Origin: Strongyloides papillosus
Taxonomy: Eukaryota; Nematoda; Chromadorea; Rhabditida; Strongyloididae
NCBI GenBank assembly: GCA_005656395.1
Contig: SRSI01000078.1
Location: 2,232,001 to 2,296,000 of the forward strand
Direction of reading: 5' to 3'
Length of the DNA stretch: 64,000 nt
Position numbers and translations under genes: made by a program. This document shows, in pieces, positions 23,406 to 39,100 of the stretch; position 1 is the first letter of the stretch; each line of letters begins with the position of its first letter. Below the pieces are notes generated by a model that was not told the origin of the DNA, did not search any database, and saw only the letters and a program-made list of their open reading frames with translations.

Positions 23406-25181
23406 CTAAGTTATATTGTCTATTTGTTCATTTTCTTCATTTAAAAAAAAATTCCTTTTATAACTAAGCTCTCGTTGCTCCATTAATTGATTAAACTTTA
23501 CACATCTTTTAGAAGTTGCCAACACATATTTTTTATGATTTTTCTTACAATAAAAGTCGTCTATTATGAATGCTTTTTTTGATGCTTTGGTAAACTTTTT
23601 CCAATTAGTCTTAGGTTTTCCTGTTGCAACAAATTCTCCAAGATCTTCCATTAATTTCTCTGAGAACTTCTTTTCAAACTGCAAATCTTTTCGATCATAC
23701 TTATAAGGATATCTAAAAGGATGTCCAAAAAAATAATATAATTCACTCCCATGACTTATCCCCATCCATTTTGGGGAGGGGTTTACTGTTGAACGTCTTC
23801 TGAATTCAAAAAGATAAACATTTTTATTTGTTGTATCTAAATAACTATCCAAAAATAACGAACATTCACAATTTATTATTACATCAGAAAATAGTTGTGC
23901 AACTTTTTCTCTGGGTTTGGTTGCTTTAATTGAATTATAAATCATAAATAATTCTGCAGTTTCATTTTGATTAAATTCAACCATATTTGAAAGTATTTGT
24001 ACAGCATCTCTGAATGTTGTATCATTTAATCGACAGCTATTGTCTTCACATTCAGGATGTTTTTTTGGGTCAAAATTGCAACCGAACTTTTTAAGATATT
24101 TAACCATGAAATATGTTCCTTCATCTGAATCTCTCCCAAATAAAAGATCAGAATCGTTTTTCATTTGCTTTTTTTTAAGTTTATCATCTACCGATCCTTT
24201 GAAGAATACAGTATCACTATTAATCGGCAAGAAAGCATCGTTTGATGTTTTTAATTTTCTATTATGTAATGTAACAGATGCCTTTAATAATTTACTAGCA
24301 TCCACTGTTTGCAGACATTTAATTTTTTCTTCATCATTTCCACTACACTTTAAAAGTTTTGCAACAGTTTCCGTATTTTCTTGTGCAGTTTTTGGAGAGA
24401 CGGTAACCCAAAAATTCGCAATTGTAGCTGAAAAAACGACTGCTCTTTTAAAGTAATTTTTACTAGTCTCAGAAAGAAAATGTGCAGTTACACTAGCTCC
24501 GCCAGAACATTGACCAAAAATTGTAATCATATCCTTGTTTCCACCGAAATTTTCTATATTTTCATAAACCCATTTCATACCCATTTGCTGATCCAAGAAA
24601 CCCATATTACCTTTAATTTTACTGTTTTCACCCAAATAAGCAAATCCAAAGATCCCTAATCGATAATTTACATTGATAACAATTGCACGAGATTTTAAAG
24701 CTAGAACTGATCCATTATTTAAATCTGATGAAGGTGATCCACTTGTAAAACCACCTGCAAATATGACAACTAAAACAGCACCACTTTTATTCTGTGGTAC
24801 CCACATATTTAATTCTAAACAATCTTCTCTAAGCTTATTTGTTGAATTTAAATAATCAATTCCAGAAAAGTTAAAATGTTCAGAATATTGATAACATGAT
24901 ACCGCTGGATTTTTAGCAAAAAATGTCTCACTCCATTCTGGTTTTCCCAAATCGCTCGGAGGCATGAATCTTTTATATTTATAAGGAAATTTAGCGAAAG
25001 GAAGTCCCAAGTACTCTGTTACAATGCCTTCTTCAAAATGCTACAAAAATATAGAAAAGTACAGGTTGTTAAAATTTACTTTATTTATTCCTTGAACGGG
25101 GCCATTTAGTGTATTTATAATAGATTGAGCATCACACAAAAGAACAAAAAAGATAGAAATTTTTAAAAATATTAAAATCAT
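23406..25181 (-). CDS. Secreted cholinesterase/carboxylesterase-family protein with Ser-to-Cys active-site change
   Basis: Two exons, 25080-25181 and 23406-25040 (39-bp intron), encode 578 aa. Residues 1-20 (MILIFLKISIFFVLLCDAQS) form a signal peptide. The alpha/beta-hydrolase type-B esterase fold is clear: EDCLELNMWVP, a modified oxyanion loop FAGGFTSGS (usually GGGF), NYRLGIFGF, GNMGFLDQQ and EWSETF-type N-terminal motifs. The nucleophile elbow reads FGQCSGGAS instead of FGESAGGAS, so the catalytic Ser is Cys (residue about 212) and the preceding Glu is Gln. The acid (DSDEGTYF, Glu about 341) and the His (GISHGSELYYFFGHPF, His about 464) are kept. Cys pairs of the family are present. There is no C-terminal tetramerisation or GPI signal. 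Expanded acetylcholinesterase-like families are known in Strongyloides; a signalling, binding or cysteine-nucleophile role are all possible. Not an ordinary acetylcholinesterase. Confidence 0.9.
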
Positions 25182-25977
25182 ACTTTGAATGTATTGTTCT
25201 TTAGTATAAAAAATGAGAATCTCTCTAAAAAATATATAAACTTTTTATGTAAAATGACTTAGTGGTTTTTTTTGTTAGATTTCAAACATTGTTTCGAATG
25301 TTTATTTTCTAAAATATAAAGTAAAAAAATATGATAATATTAACAGTTAACTAAAAAATCACTTCAAATATGTAAAAAATGAAGATAAAATTACTTATCT
25401 TCTAACGTTTTATAAAGATTTATATCATAAATAATGATTTTTTTATTAGTTATTCATACAAAAAATGACAAAATTATACTTTTAACAGAATTATGTTTTT
25501 TTTCTGTTTTCTAATATTTTTAGCAGAAAAATTTCCATATTTCTATAAATAAGTAAAAAAATTCATTTTGTTATAAAATATGGCAATTTGTTGTATACTT
25601 TTAAATAATGGCTTTTAAAACTTTTTTAGATATTTTGATATTACATTACACAATAACATTTAAGTTAATAAATTTTAAGTTATCATAAACTAAAAAAATT
25701 TAAATTGTTAACAAAATATTTTTATTGTATATGTCACAAGCTCATTTAATTTCTTTTATATTCTGAATAAAAATGGAAAAATATATTATTAAAAGTTTTT
25801 ATATTTAAAAAATTACATACTAACAAATTATTTATATTAAAACGAATAAAATATTTAATGTTTTTATTTTTTACCTTGTCGTTAGTTTTTGAGTTATATA
25901 TAAAAAATAGTGCTAATTCCACATATTAGTATAAAGGAATTATCTATAATAAGAAAATTGTAAATGAAAAATATTTT
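25182..25977. other. 5' flank of the esterase gene
   Basis: Very AT-rich spacer that includes the esterase promoter region. No reading frame, RNA gene or repeat recognised. Confidence 0.5.
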
Positions 25978-26345
25978 GTGGCACCTAAATATAAATCAGC
26001 AATACGTACTGTACATAAAAGGTTTAGCTATATGTTAGCAAGTATGTTATGCTATTTAGATATGGAAAATGTTTTTTTTGAAAAAATTAAATCATCTATC
26101 TAATTTTACTTTTAAATTTAGAACTTGCTTGTGGAAAACAAACAATCGTTTAAGATCGTTTGGAGAATTAATTCAAATTCACGGTAAAGTTAATAAAGCT
26201 AATTTTTTAAGACATAGAAAGTTCCATATTTGTTAGAAATCCTATGGAAAGATTCACTAGTAGTTTTGTCCGTTTCTGTTATTAAAGAATAAAGCGGCAT
26301 TCTATACAACTTTGATTAAGATGTAATGGAAATTTTAAATGTTTT
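25978..26345 (+). pseudogene. Degenerate carbohydrate sulfotransferase (Sulfotransfer_2-like) gene
   Basis: Translation from 25978 gives VAPKYKSAIRTVHKRFSYML then ASMLCYLDMEN, resembling the 5'-PSB region of nematode Chst-like sulfotransferases (VAPKYK...K.MS.ML..I.CYL). Further on, in another frame, comes a second block (RTCLWKTNNRLRSF), and near 26231 in yet another frame FVRNPMERFTSSFVRFCY, the 3'-PB motif of the family, immediately followed by a TAA. The three blocks are in the right order on one strand but in shifted frames with stops between them, so the gene is dead. By family knowledge live members transfer sulfate from PAPS to glycans in the Golgi. Confidence 0.7.
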
Positions 26346-28789
<2,444 letters not shown>

Positions 28790-29446
28790 TTAATTCAAGA
28801 AAAATTTAATCTTTAGTTAACTTATTCCCTAAATTAATGATACTTTTCTGTCAAATGTTTAAAAATTATTGTCTCATAATATGCTGGTATATTTTTATCG
28901 TATTCTATATTTATTTAAAACCAATTGTTATATTATTTTTTGTATTTGTACAATTATGTTATAGTGTTAAAACAACTATTAATTTAATAGATAATGTATG
29001 CTTGGGTATATTCTTTCTTAAGCCATAAACTCTTTTACAATCTTTTGAAAACAAATAAGCATTAATTTTTTATGGAATCAAATTGCGACACAACCGCAAG
29101 ACACATCTGCTAAACTGTTTTGAAAACATTTTTTATACTTAATAAATGATGTCTGTTGTAAAATGTTTGGTATTTCACTTCAAAATTATGTAATTTTATT
29201 ATTAATGTCTCTAAATTTAATAACTATAAAAGTCAAATGGTGTCTACTAAACTCTTGTGGCTTTGATCGATTCATTTTTACCAAAAATAGAAAAACAATA
29301 ATTATTATTATTATCCTACAATCTTAAAACACTAATATTTGGATTAGGCATCAAATTACGATTATTAATCAAACAAAATTTCAAGTAATACCATATTTCA
29401 CAGCTTGAGGTTACGGAAATTTGTACTTTAATACGTATAAATTCAT
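28790..29446. other. Spacer 3' of the chromodomain gene
   Basis: AT-rich 3' flank reaching to MITE copy 2. A 63-codon frame at 28837-29028 is hydrophobic filler without supporting features. Nothing else recognised. Confidence 0.5.
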
Positions 29447-30391
29447 CACGCTAAAAATAAAAAGGACAAATTTTGACAATTCTATTTATAATGCAAAAAA
29501 ATGTCCCACCATTTAAAAAATTGAATACTATTCAAATTTAAAAAATATCAAGCGATAGCAAAAATTTCTATACAACGCAAAATATTAGGTTGTCGCTTAC
29601 TTTTCGCCGTTTTTTTACAAAGATATATATGTTTGACTTTTAAATTAATGTGAATTTTTTAATTTTGATATTTTTTATGACATTATGCTCATTTAGATCT
29701 TAACTTGTTTTTTTATTTTATAAAATATGATATTAAAAGTCAATTTCGTGTAAAATTATTGATGTCTTAATAAAGATCATTATTCTAAACAATCTACTAA
29801 CAACAAAAAGTTTAAAAATTTCATAAAAATAACAATGAAAAGCAATAATTATTTACTCACACAAAGTATTATTAATTAAAAAGCATTATTTTAGTATTCG
29901 TTCTTATTTTAAATTAAAATATTTAAAAGTTATATTTTTTACTATAAATAAAAATCTATATTATTTTATAACTTTTCATAAGTTTGATTTTTAAAGATGA
30001 TTTTCAAAAGACATTATGGACAAAATTTAGAGTATCAAATGTGAAAATTCCATAAAATACAGTTTATAATAATTCAAACTATTGAAAAATATTAAAAAAT
30101 GTGCTGTAATATGTTAAAAATGTTTTTTTATAAAAGTTTTTGTAATTTTAAATAGAATTAAATTTTAACCATGTATTTTAAAATGGATTGTAGAAAACAA
30201 CTTATATTATAAAATAAAAACAGTATACTAGAAAAATAGAAACTTATTTTAATAATTCTCTAATTATTGTTTTAATTTTTACAAACGAAATAATTGTGAT
30301 AAAATTAGTCGCAAATTAAGAAAATTCAAATTTTATTAGGTGGGACAAATTAATGACATTTTATGCAAACCTGTGTCCTTTTTTTTCTGTG
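29447..30391. repeat. MITE family A, copy 2
   Basis: A 945-bp element aligning end to end and in the same orientation with 22345-23290. The left end has AAAAAGGACAAATTTTGAC, the right end GTGTCCTTTTTTTTCTGTG followed by TA; inverted GTCCCACC blocks lie inside both ends (29505 and, inverted, about 30340). No coding capacity. Confidence 0.8.
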
Positions 30392-30885
30392 TATAACATT
30401 ACAAAAAACTTTAAAAAATGCATTTTTATCACAATTATATGATAAAAATATATAACAAATAAGAATGCAACTTACTAAAAATTAATTTTCTCCAAAATCT
30501 AACGTGAGATAATCACAAAAATTTATGGTGTGTAGATGGGAAGTGATGAATCTCATATTTTGTTTTTGTAGTAAAAGCAACGGGACACAAAAGATATTCA
30601 TAATCAAAAAAAATTTCCATATATGGCATTTTACCTAAACCATATTTATTAGTGAATCTACATAATTAAATCATCTGAAAAAATTTCAAAGAAAAAGATT
30701 AAAACTAGAGGGTTTATTTATATTTTTAAAGTAGGAATTTATATGTATTAAAGTATAATTTTCGGCAACCTCGAGGTGTGGTACATATGTACTGAGACTT
30801 GATTACTGAAATCTAAATATTCAAAAAGCGTAATCGATATTATTTTTAATGCAATGAAATATAAAAACCTCTTTAATCTAAGATT
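30392..30885. other. 3' flank of the tuberin gene
   Basis: 494 bp AT-rich spacer between MITE copy 2 and the tuberin stop codon, likely 3' UTR. No other feature seen. Confidence 0.5.
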
Positions 30886-33800
30886 CTAGTCCTTTTCTCT
30901 CATAATAGCCAATCGCTTGAACTTTTCTATCTTCTTAAACCTCTCCATTGCCTGTCCCATAAATATATCATCGCAGTTTCTACTATTTCCTAATGATTCC
31001 ATTACTTTTATGCATAAATTAAAACGATCAGATAAGTTTTTAATCAAAATTGCAGCTTTCTCATCTGTTAAACATTCTTTCACAGGTGTTATAATATGTA
31101 ATAAATCTTTCTTTATAATTGTATTTACCAAAACATATTGTGAATTTTGAGGAACAATCTAAACAATATTTACTTATATTTAAAAGACAATTGAAATCAT
31201 AAAACTAACCTCAATTGCGACACACTCGTTTTTATTATTTATTGTACCTAACTCATATATCTTACCACTTTCATTAAAAACAACAATTATACAATTACTT
31301 CCAATGACATGTTTTTTCAAAGAATTTTCAGGATCACTATCATTGTGTGTTATAAGTGTACTAATATGATATGTTAAAATACTTGTATTGTCAACTGTTT
31401 GTTTAGCAAAATATTGTTCATTATTATTTTTAACTTTACTAAATTGACTATTAATACGACATAAAGTGCCTAATTTTTTTAAAAATCCATTAAATCTATA
31501 TGATCCATAAACATTTGATAAAATTGTTGTAAAATTTGTAGAACCATCACCAACATATACAACACTTACATTAACATCTTCTTTTACTTTTATTTTATCA
31601 AAATTATTCAAAAATGCTATTGTTTTATCACTACCACTAATTTTTTTTGTTGAATGAATTTCATAGAGATGGCGAACTAATGATAAATGATCAGGTAATT
31701 TTTTATCTATCTCACCAATAAAATCAGTCGGTATACCACTAAAACTTTTTAATATCCACCTTTGATTTCCGCAAATATGACGAACGGTTATTTGAGAATA
31801 CTCAGTTGCTGGTTCATCAACAAACCTTAAAGAATTATTGAAAAAGTTACTAGCTGATCTTTCTATTTTATTCGTATTTCTTTCAATTGATTTTCTGTTA
31901 GTACTATTTGAAATAGTATCTACATCATCAAATTCAGATTGAAAACTTCGGTAATTGTTTGCTATTGGAGTGACTTGATTTCCCGACTTTTCTGTTAAAT
32001 TATCACTTAATGGATTTGTCTTATATTCTGTATTTTTATTATTTTCTATATTTGGTACAATTCTTGATTTTGTTAAAACTTGTAATGTTACAATTGTATT
32101 ATTGACAATAAAGTGTTTTGAATCTTTTGTTTTTATACCACTTGATAAATAATTTTTTGTTTCTTCATCCTGATTTTCATTAGATTTTGCTTTTATATCA
32201 AGCCAATATGTGAAAAATGCGGATAACAATGAATTAACATTTTCTGTTATATCAATACAACTTTCGTGTGCATTAATTTCGTCCTCAATAATACATTTTA
32301 AAGTTTCAGACTTCCTTTCAAAATACTTTAAAAAATACTTTTTACTTTCATAATCGAATAATGAATACCATTTCATTATTATATGTAAAGATAATGTTAT
32401 TATAATTCTGTCCTTAGAATTATTAATAATTATAAATAATACATCAAATACTATATTAATCTTTTTCTTAGATTGAAATTTTTCATATCCACCAATTGAT
32501 GATGAATCGTAAAGGAATTCTAATATGTAAATAATAAATTCCTTAGACATATTTTTAATTGATCTTAATTCAATAAATATTTCATCTATATATGTAACCA
32601 AGAATGAAAGATTATTGTAAGCTAATGAATTTAATCCTTTCAAGGCATTAGGTACTTCACAACGTAAATATTTCATTAATATGGAGTAAATAATATCATT
32701 GCTTTCATACATAATTAATGATGATATAACATTACAATAGTATTTTCCAAAGTCGTAATTTGTTATATTAAGTTGATTTTCTACGTTAACATTTTTATAT
32801 TGTAAAAGTGATTGTATTAAAGCATATTGATTCTCAGATGGTAAACTTTTGATCATCCTTTCATTGAGAAATATGGATGATAATTTTGTTAAAATTAATT
32901 TAAAAACAGCCCAAGAACGTTCAATTTTTAATGCTTTTATAATAGAATTACAAATATCATCCCAATGAAAATAACTTTCACCATTATTTTCAATTAAAAT
33001 AAAACTATTTGTCGTAACTTTTTTTACACCGTCTAATTCATATCTTAATTCAACATCGCCTGTATTAAAATTAAGTATAATAGACAGTAGTAATTCAAAT
33101 ATTATACATCTACAATTTTCACCTTTCCTTCCGCTGTACTCGTCATCGTTGTAAAATGAAAAAAGATGTTCATTGAGAACATTAATAATTTTATTTATCA
33201 TACTAACGTTCATACAACTCCACCGTTTGTATACCAATTCATTTACTCTTGGTAAAAAAGTTTTTCCATAATCTAATTCATATAATTTTTTAAACGGTTC
33301 CATTAATATATTACTTAATATATCAAATAAATTTGAAAAAATATCCAACTCTGATATCAATGTATTGCTAATTTCTACCTTCTCGCCTACATGAAATATT
33401 ACATTAATTAATTTAAGTTTAACATCATTATTCTTCTCTTCATAAATTAATTCTGAAATTGGTATAATTAACCCTTCAATTATTTCATCTTCATATAATA
33501 AACCATATTTATCAAAGATTATTGTTAACAAATCAATAATCTTAATTCTAACTTCTGTACTATTGTTTTGATTAAAAAATCTATCAAAGAATGTTTTACT
33601 ATTATCAATCCACTCATCATCTGTTGGTGTTATTAATTTTGTACGATAATCAATAAGGCCAATAGTTAAATTTACATTGGTTTTCATTTTTAATGAAAAT
33701 TCAACAACATTAAAGAAATTAGATGAAACCAATATACGTTTATCACCATGTTTTTTGCCATAGATAGATGCTATAAACTCTATAATATGTATTGTATCAT

Positions 33801-35023
33801 CGAAAACTTTTCCATAATCTGAGTAATCATTACAATATTCTAAAGATGTCAACAAAACACTACAAATACTATTCCATGTTATAACATTAAGATTGTAAAA
33901 ATATTTTTCGACAAGATGCATGACTGTTTGAATTATTGTAACACTAACAAATGGTCCCAGTTTAATAGCATAAGTAAAACTTTCCAGTATAGAAGACAAT
34001 GTTATTCTAACATGAGCATTAATAAATTTGTGACCCCATGTTGCATTTGAAAGTATTATGGCAGCACCTTTTATCGCTGAAAGCTTCTCTTTTGAATCAT
34101 CCATTGACATATATTTTGATTTATTTATTAATGCTTCTAAATATTTCACAACAACATAACTATTAACGGATGTTAGAGCTAATCTTGCAAGTTTCCATGC
34201 ATTTTCATATGTCTCATCATTATTAATTATAATACACAACATATAAACAAAATCAGGTACTATTTCATCAGGTAAAGCACTAAATAGAAAAAGTAATTGT
34301 TTTTTAGTTACTATTTCTAACTTACTAAAATTTGACAACTGATGTCAGAACACTTATTGCAAACGGCATAACAAGTTTTCTATTTTTCTTAATAACACCT
34401 TCACATATACTTATAATTCTGATTAATTGTTCAATCTTTAGATGTGCTGCGTTTTCTCTTACTAATCTTCCAACTATATCCATTAATGCTATTAACCTTT
34501 TATCTTTTGATTTTGTTCTATATTCTTTAGTCATCCAATCAGCCAATAATGGACCAATATCTTTTTCAAATGGTTCTAATGATTTAGCATTATTTAACAA
34601 TGCTCCTAACCATTCAATTGTCAAGTCATTTATACCAATTTCACGTATTGCTAAAAAAAAGGAATGTCTCAATCCAATACCTAATGTTTCATTTTGTGAA
34701 AACGTCATCTCAATAAGAAATTTAATGTAACCATTATATGTATAGTCATTATCTAGCATATCATTAGTTGTATGCCATATTCCTTCTAATGTACTGACTT
34801 GTAAACGTTTATCATGAATAATACATGTCATATCAGCAAGAACTTTTAAACGCTTAGAATTTGATGTTGATTTATGCATTAATTCCCACCCTTGTTTAGT
34901 TATAGAACCATCCTCATTAACATATTGTTCTAAATGACCAACAGAACACCGCTCACGAGATTTTTGCCACAATTTTGTTATAAATGATGTTTGAGGACCA
35001 TTCTCTTCAGGCCCATCATTCAT
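30886..35023 (-). CDS. TSC2: Tuberin (TSC2) orthologue with C-terminal Rap/Rheb-GAP domain
   Basis: Exons 34326-35023, 31210-34279 and 30886-31158 (introns 46 and 51 bp) encode 1346 aa, against about 1800 in human tuberin. The first intron has a GTAAGTT donor and restores a frame that otherwise breaks. The N-terminal helical region matches the tuberin-specific domain: LIDYRTKLITPTDDEWIDN followed by FFDRFF...EVRIKIIDLLTIIF corresponds to human ISYRAQSIHPAKDGWIQN...[21 protein letters not shown]. Residues about 1090-1340 are the GAP domain: VSVVYVGDGSTNFTTILSN, YGSYRFNGFLKKLG, and NESGKIYELGTI. In the block aligned with KKRHLGNDFV the sequence is KKHVIGSNCI, so the catalytic Asn thumb is Ser (about 1227). 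By family knowledge tuberin with hamartin inactivates Rheb and restrains TORC1. RalGAP-alpha is the alternative, but the N-terminal match favours tuberin. Confidence 0.88.
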
Positions 35024-36159
35024 TTTCTCTCCTAATCAAACAACAAACAATAGATTATTTATTTTTTGTTGAACAAATTTTATAAATTAGAATAAATTTT
35101 TATATAAAAAAATGCTATAGTTTGATAATTTTTGTCAAAAAAGTCTCAATAGATGAAAAAAACAATAACCCAACGACAAAGGTATTGAGATAATTTTTGA
35201 TTTCTATCATGAGTGGCATTTAATTTCTTTATTTCGTCTCAAGACAATCCATAAATTGTTTGATCTTTTTGTACTATGCATACCTACTTTTTTAGCTATC
35301 TTAGTGATGTTTAATTTTATTTTGAGTAATAAACACCCAAAAAAAGAAAAACATTAATCTAATTAAATATAAATTAATTCTACCATAATTTTTTTCCTCT
35401 ATAAATTTTTTAAGACAATGCACAAATTAATAAATTATTTTTTAAATAAAATATATAGGAGAAAAAAACCAGATTAATTTTTATGACCTTCTTAATTGAT
35501 AACTAATATCTTATCATAAAAGATAAATAAGATTATATTACTAAAAATATAATTTTTTTGGTAAAAAATAAAGGTAAATGTTGTTGGAATGTGTGTATTA
35601 AGGATGTTTGAAAACCTCATTATTATTATATTTTATAATTTCTTAATTAATAATTTATGAGAAAATATTTTAAATAATATTTGTTTTCTTCATAAAATTT
35701 CCCCCATCATTTAAAGAGAAAAAAACAGAATCAAGGTCATAAAATAATACTCAATATAATCATCAATTTTATAAAATATTTGTGACTTAAAAAATATAAT
35801 GTAATATTCATTATTTACTCCTAAAAAATATTGTGACTATAAAGTGATTTGTTATACATACAATAATAAATAAAATTTAAACTTCTTCATAATCTTATAG
35901 TATGTAATAAAAATGTTAAGTAATTTGATAATAAAAAAAACAAAAAAGAAATTTAACAACATTACAATCAAAACAAATACACTTTAATGAAATAATAATA
36001 ATATAATGATTCTTTGGATTTCCTTTTGCTATCAGCATCTTTTGAAAAAAATCATCGCTATAGAAAAAAATTTTTGGCCAGGAAAATAAAATGGCAATAA
36101 TATATATATAAAAAAATGATTGAAAAAATTATAATAAATTTATATAATAATAATAATAT
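35024..36159. other. Intergenic spacer between tuberin and zinc-finger genes
   Basis: 1.1 kb of AT-rich sequence with the tuberin promoter side and the 3' flank of the zinc-finger gene. No reading frame or RNA gene recognised. Confidence 0.55.
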
Positions 36160-39100
36160 TTAACAGACTAAATCGCCTGCCGTTTCATTATTGATCAAAA
36201 AACCGCATCTTTTTGATTCATCTATTGACATACCTGCTTGAGTATGAGTCTTCTTGTGACGCAATAAATTATCCTTCCTATTGAACCTTTTCTGACAATA
36301 TGGGCATGCATGTGGACGTAAACCGGTATGAATAAACTGATGTTTTTTCAAAAGAAATTTGTTAGCAAATCGTTTATTACAGTTTTCTTGTTCACAAACA
36401 AATGGTTTATCTGAATCAGATTTAGTTTCTTCTTGATTACCTCCAAAATCAATAATATTTCCATTAGAAAGTGATGGGTTTATATCAGACCAAAGTTTTT
36501 CAGTCTCACAACTATCTATTTCCATTTTAATTGAACTTTCTTTTTCGTTGATATTTAATTTTTGACTATAATAAAAAAATTGCAAATTATTACATTATTT
36601 ATAATTAATATTTTCTTTCTTTAATAAATCCCTTTTTAAAATTTAATGTACAATCTTATTATAAATAGGTTGATAAATTGAGTTTTAACATTACTCTATT
36701 TTTCAGTCTACTAAATATATTAACAAGTTTGAATCAACCTTAATTAATGAGAGGTGATCATCCATCTTACTCTATTTTACTTAAAAATATATTTCACATT
36801 CTAACAATTTAACTAATATTATACCATATATAATATATATGATTGCTTCTAAATATGTCGGTATATGGGTGTATTTACTGTTAGAATCTATAGTTGACGC
36901 AATTAATGATATCAATGTTAATTTTTAATATAATACTGTTCATTACTTGGAACATTCTAATAAGGTCATTAAGAAAGTTTAACTAAGAAGATGTCAATTT
37001 TAGAAGGATGATAAAAATTTGAGAGAAAAAGAGATAGAGAGAAAAAGAGGACTCGAGGTTAAATTTATGATCCGTATACTATACTATTAATTATTTGTGC
37101 TCAATTTATACACAACAAATGTTAAGTGTTTGCGGAAGTCTTGAACTAAACAGTTCCAACAATATATCTATAGTATATCACAATTACATCCATATCATTT
37201 TACTTTTTTTATCATCATATTTTTTTTTGTAAAAAATTTTTGGTTCATTTTTGGTCATAAACATACCTTGATGAAATAAGATCATCATTAACAGTTGTAG
37301 TGGGTACTGTTATTGGGAATTGTTTATTTTGTGAAGTTAAATTTCTTGCAGCATTAGATATAAGTAATGATAAATATTCCATATTTGGACCTGTTGGGGT
37401 ACTTGTTAATGATGGATCAATTGAAAAGGGATTACCAATTTGTGGGTGAATTTTTTTGGTAAAGAAATTTGGATTTAACGCTGTATAAAGTGGAATACCT
37501 TGATTTAAAAAATTTTCAAATAATATTCCTGTTGTTGCAGGAGATGATGGGATACCATTATCAATCTCTGACGATGGTGAATCAGATGTCTCAATGTCAT
37601 TTGGAGAAACAGATTCTTTTTGAGATCCAAGACGATCAGTGAGGCGTTGAACACAATTAGCTAATTTTCCTCCTGTTCTTCTTGATGAATCCTTTGATGG
37701 TATTGTTGTAGATGAGGGTGTTGAATGATTTGAAAGATAAGCACTCAAATTTTGATTTCCAGTACCTATATCATTTGTCAAACATCTAGGTGGAGAGGAA
37801 ACACTTCCAATTAAGGAAGTTGATGAAGATGACGAGGAACAAAAACTATTATGAGCTGAATGTTGTAAATCCCCAGAACTACTTGAACAGTCATCTGCTA
37901 ATGACGTACCATTTTTCTGTGATCTCAATTCTGCTGATAAGCGTCTATAAATAAAAAATATTTTAATTACTTTTATGTATATTCATAAAACAATATAAAA
38001 AATTTTTTTTATTAATTCTATATGACAAATTAATTGAAAATTACAATAACACCTTTAAACTAAAAAATTTTTTCTCATTAATTATTAAACTCCTGTAATG
38101 TATTATTTTGGTTTAAAAAAAGGTATTTATTGTTAATAAAGGAATTTTTACTATTTCAAATATTGTTTGTACTATATGTTATTACTGTATTGAAGAGGTA
38201 ACAATTAAATGTTCATTCAAAAATGTACTCGTTTTTTGATGTTACCGAAAAAGTATATATTTTTTATGGGGTAAATATAACATTATCGTCCGATGAAATA
38301 GTATTGTCATGATTGACAATTAATCAGATGATAATATTTACCAAGCTGAGTCTATTTTTGATGAGAAGTACAAAATAAAACTCTACCCTTAATCAATCTC
38401 ACAAATAAAAAACTTCATAATATTGTGTTATAAGAATGTACAATCTATATATATTAACAAACACTACAATATAAAAATAATATTTTTTTATATACAAACC
38501 TATACAATATATTTTTACAACTATAGCCATTTCAAACGTTCAAATTCATTATAAAAAAAGAGTGATCTAACTTTATTGCCTTTTTATGATAACAAACATA
38601 ATTGTATAAATTCTTTCATTATCAAGTATAAAGAGGGCATATATATAAAGATATATATAAAAGGTTAAATATGATAATGAAAAGAAATGTTATAAATGCC
38701 TTATCGAAATTAGAATAGAGGACAGTTTCAATTAATGAAAGTAACCGTTAATTATAGCGCTTCTATTTATCAATGTATATATATACGCTCCCGTGGATTA
38801 AAAGAACCAACTATAAATCTTAAATGGCATCCGAAATAAAGATGTGAAGGATAATTAAATATGGTTTAAGATCATAAGAAATATGTATATATATAGAATA
38901 GTGGAAGTTGATAAATTATTATACACTCTTTGACAAGTTACGATTAATTATTAAAGACTCACTAAATGCCGAAAGGTCATAAACTGCTATATATAATACC
39001 CCTTATTATTAATTGTATATGAAGGAAAAAATGATAATAAAAAACTAATTTAACCATATAAACTAACTCTGAATATAACAAAACAATTTTTTTTATTATA

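Noticed and set aside
28837..29028. 63-codon hydrophobic frame
   Set aside because: Composition is that expected from AT-rich DNA (Phe, Ile, Tyr, Leu); no signal or conserved motif and it lies just 3' of a gene.
34280..34338. Tuberin could be two overlapping genes, since two long frames overlap near 34325
   Set aside because: A GTAAGTT donor and TATTTAG acceptor define a 46-bp intron that joins them in frame and removes the stop; the joined residues continue the tuberin alignment.
30886..35023. RalGAP-alpha instead of tuberin
   Set aside because: The N-terminal block with YRTKLITPTDDEWIDN and EVRIKIIDLL matches tuberin specifically; kept as the alternative only for the GAP domain.
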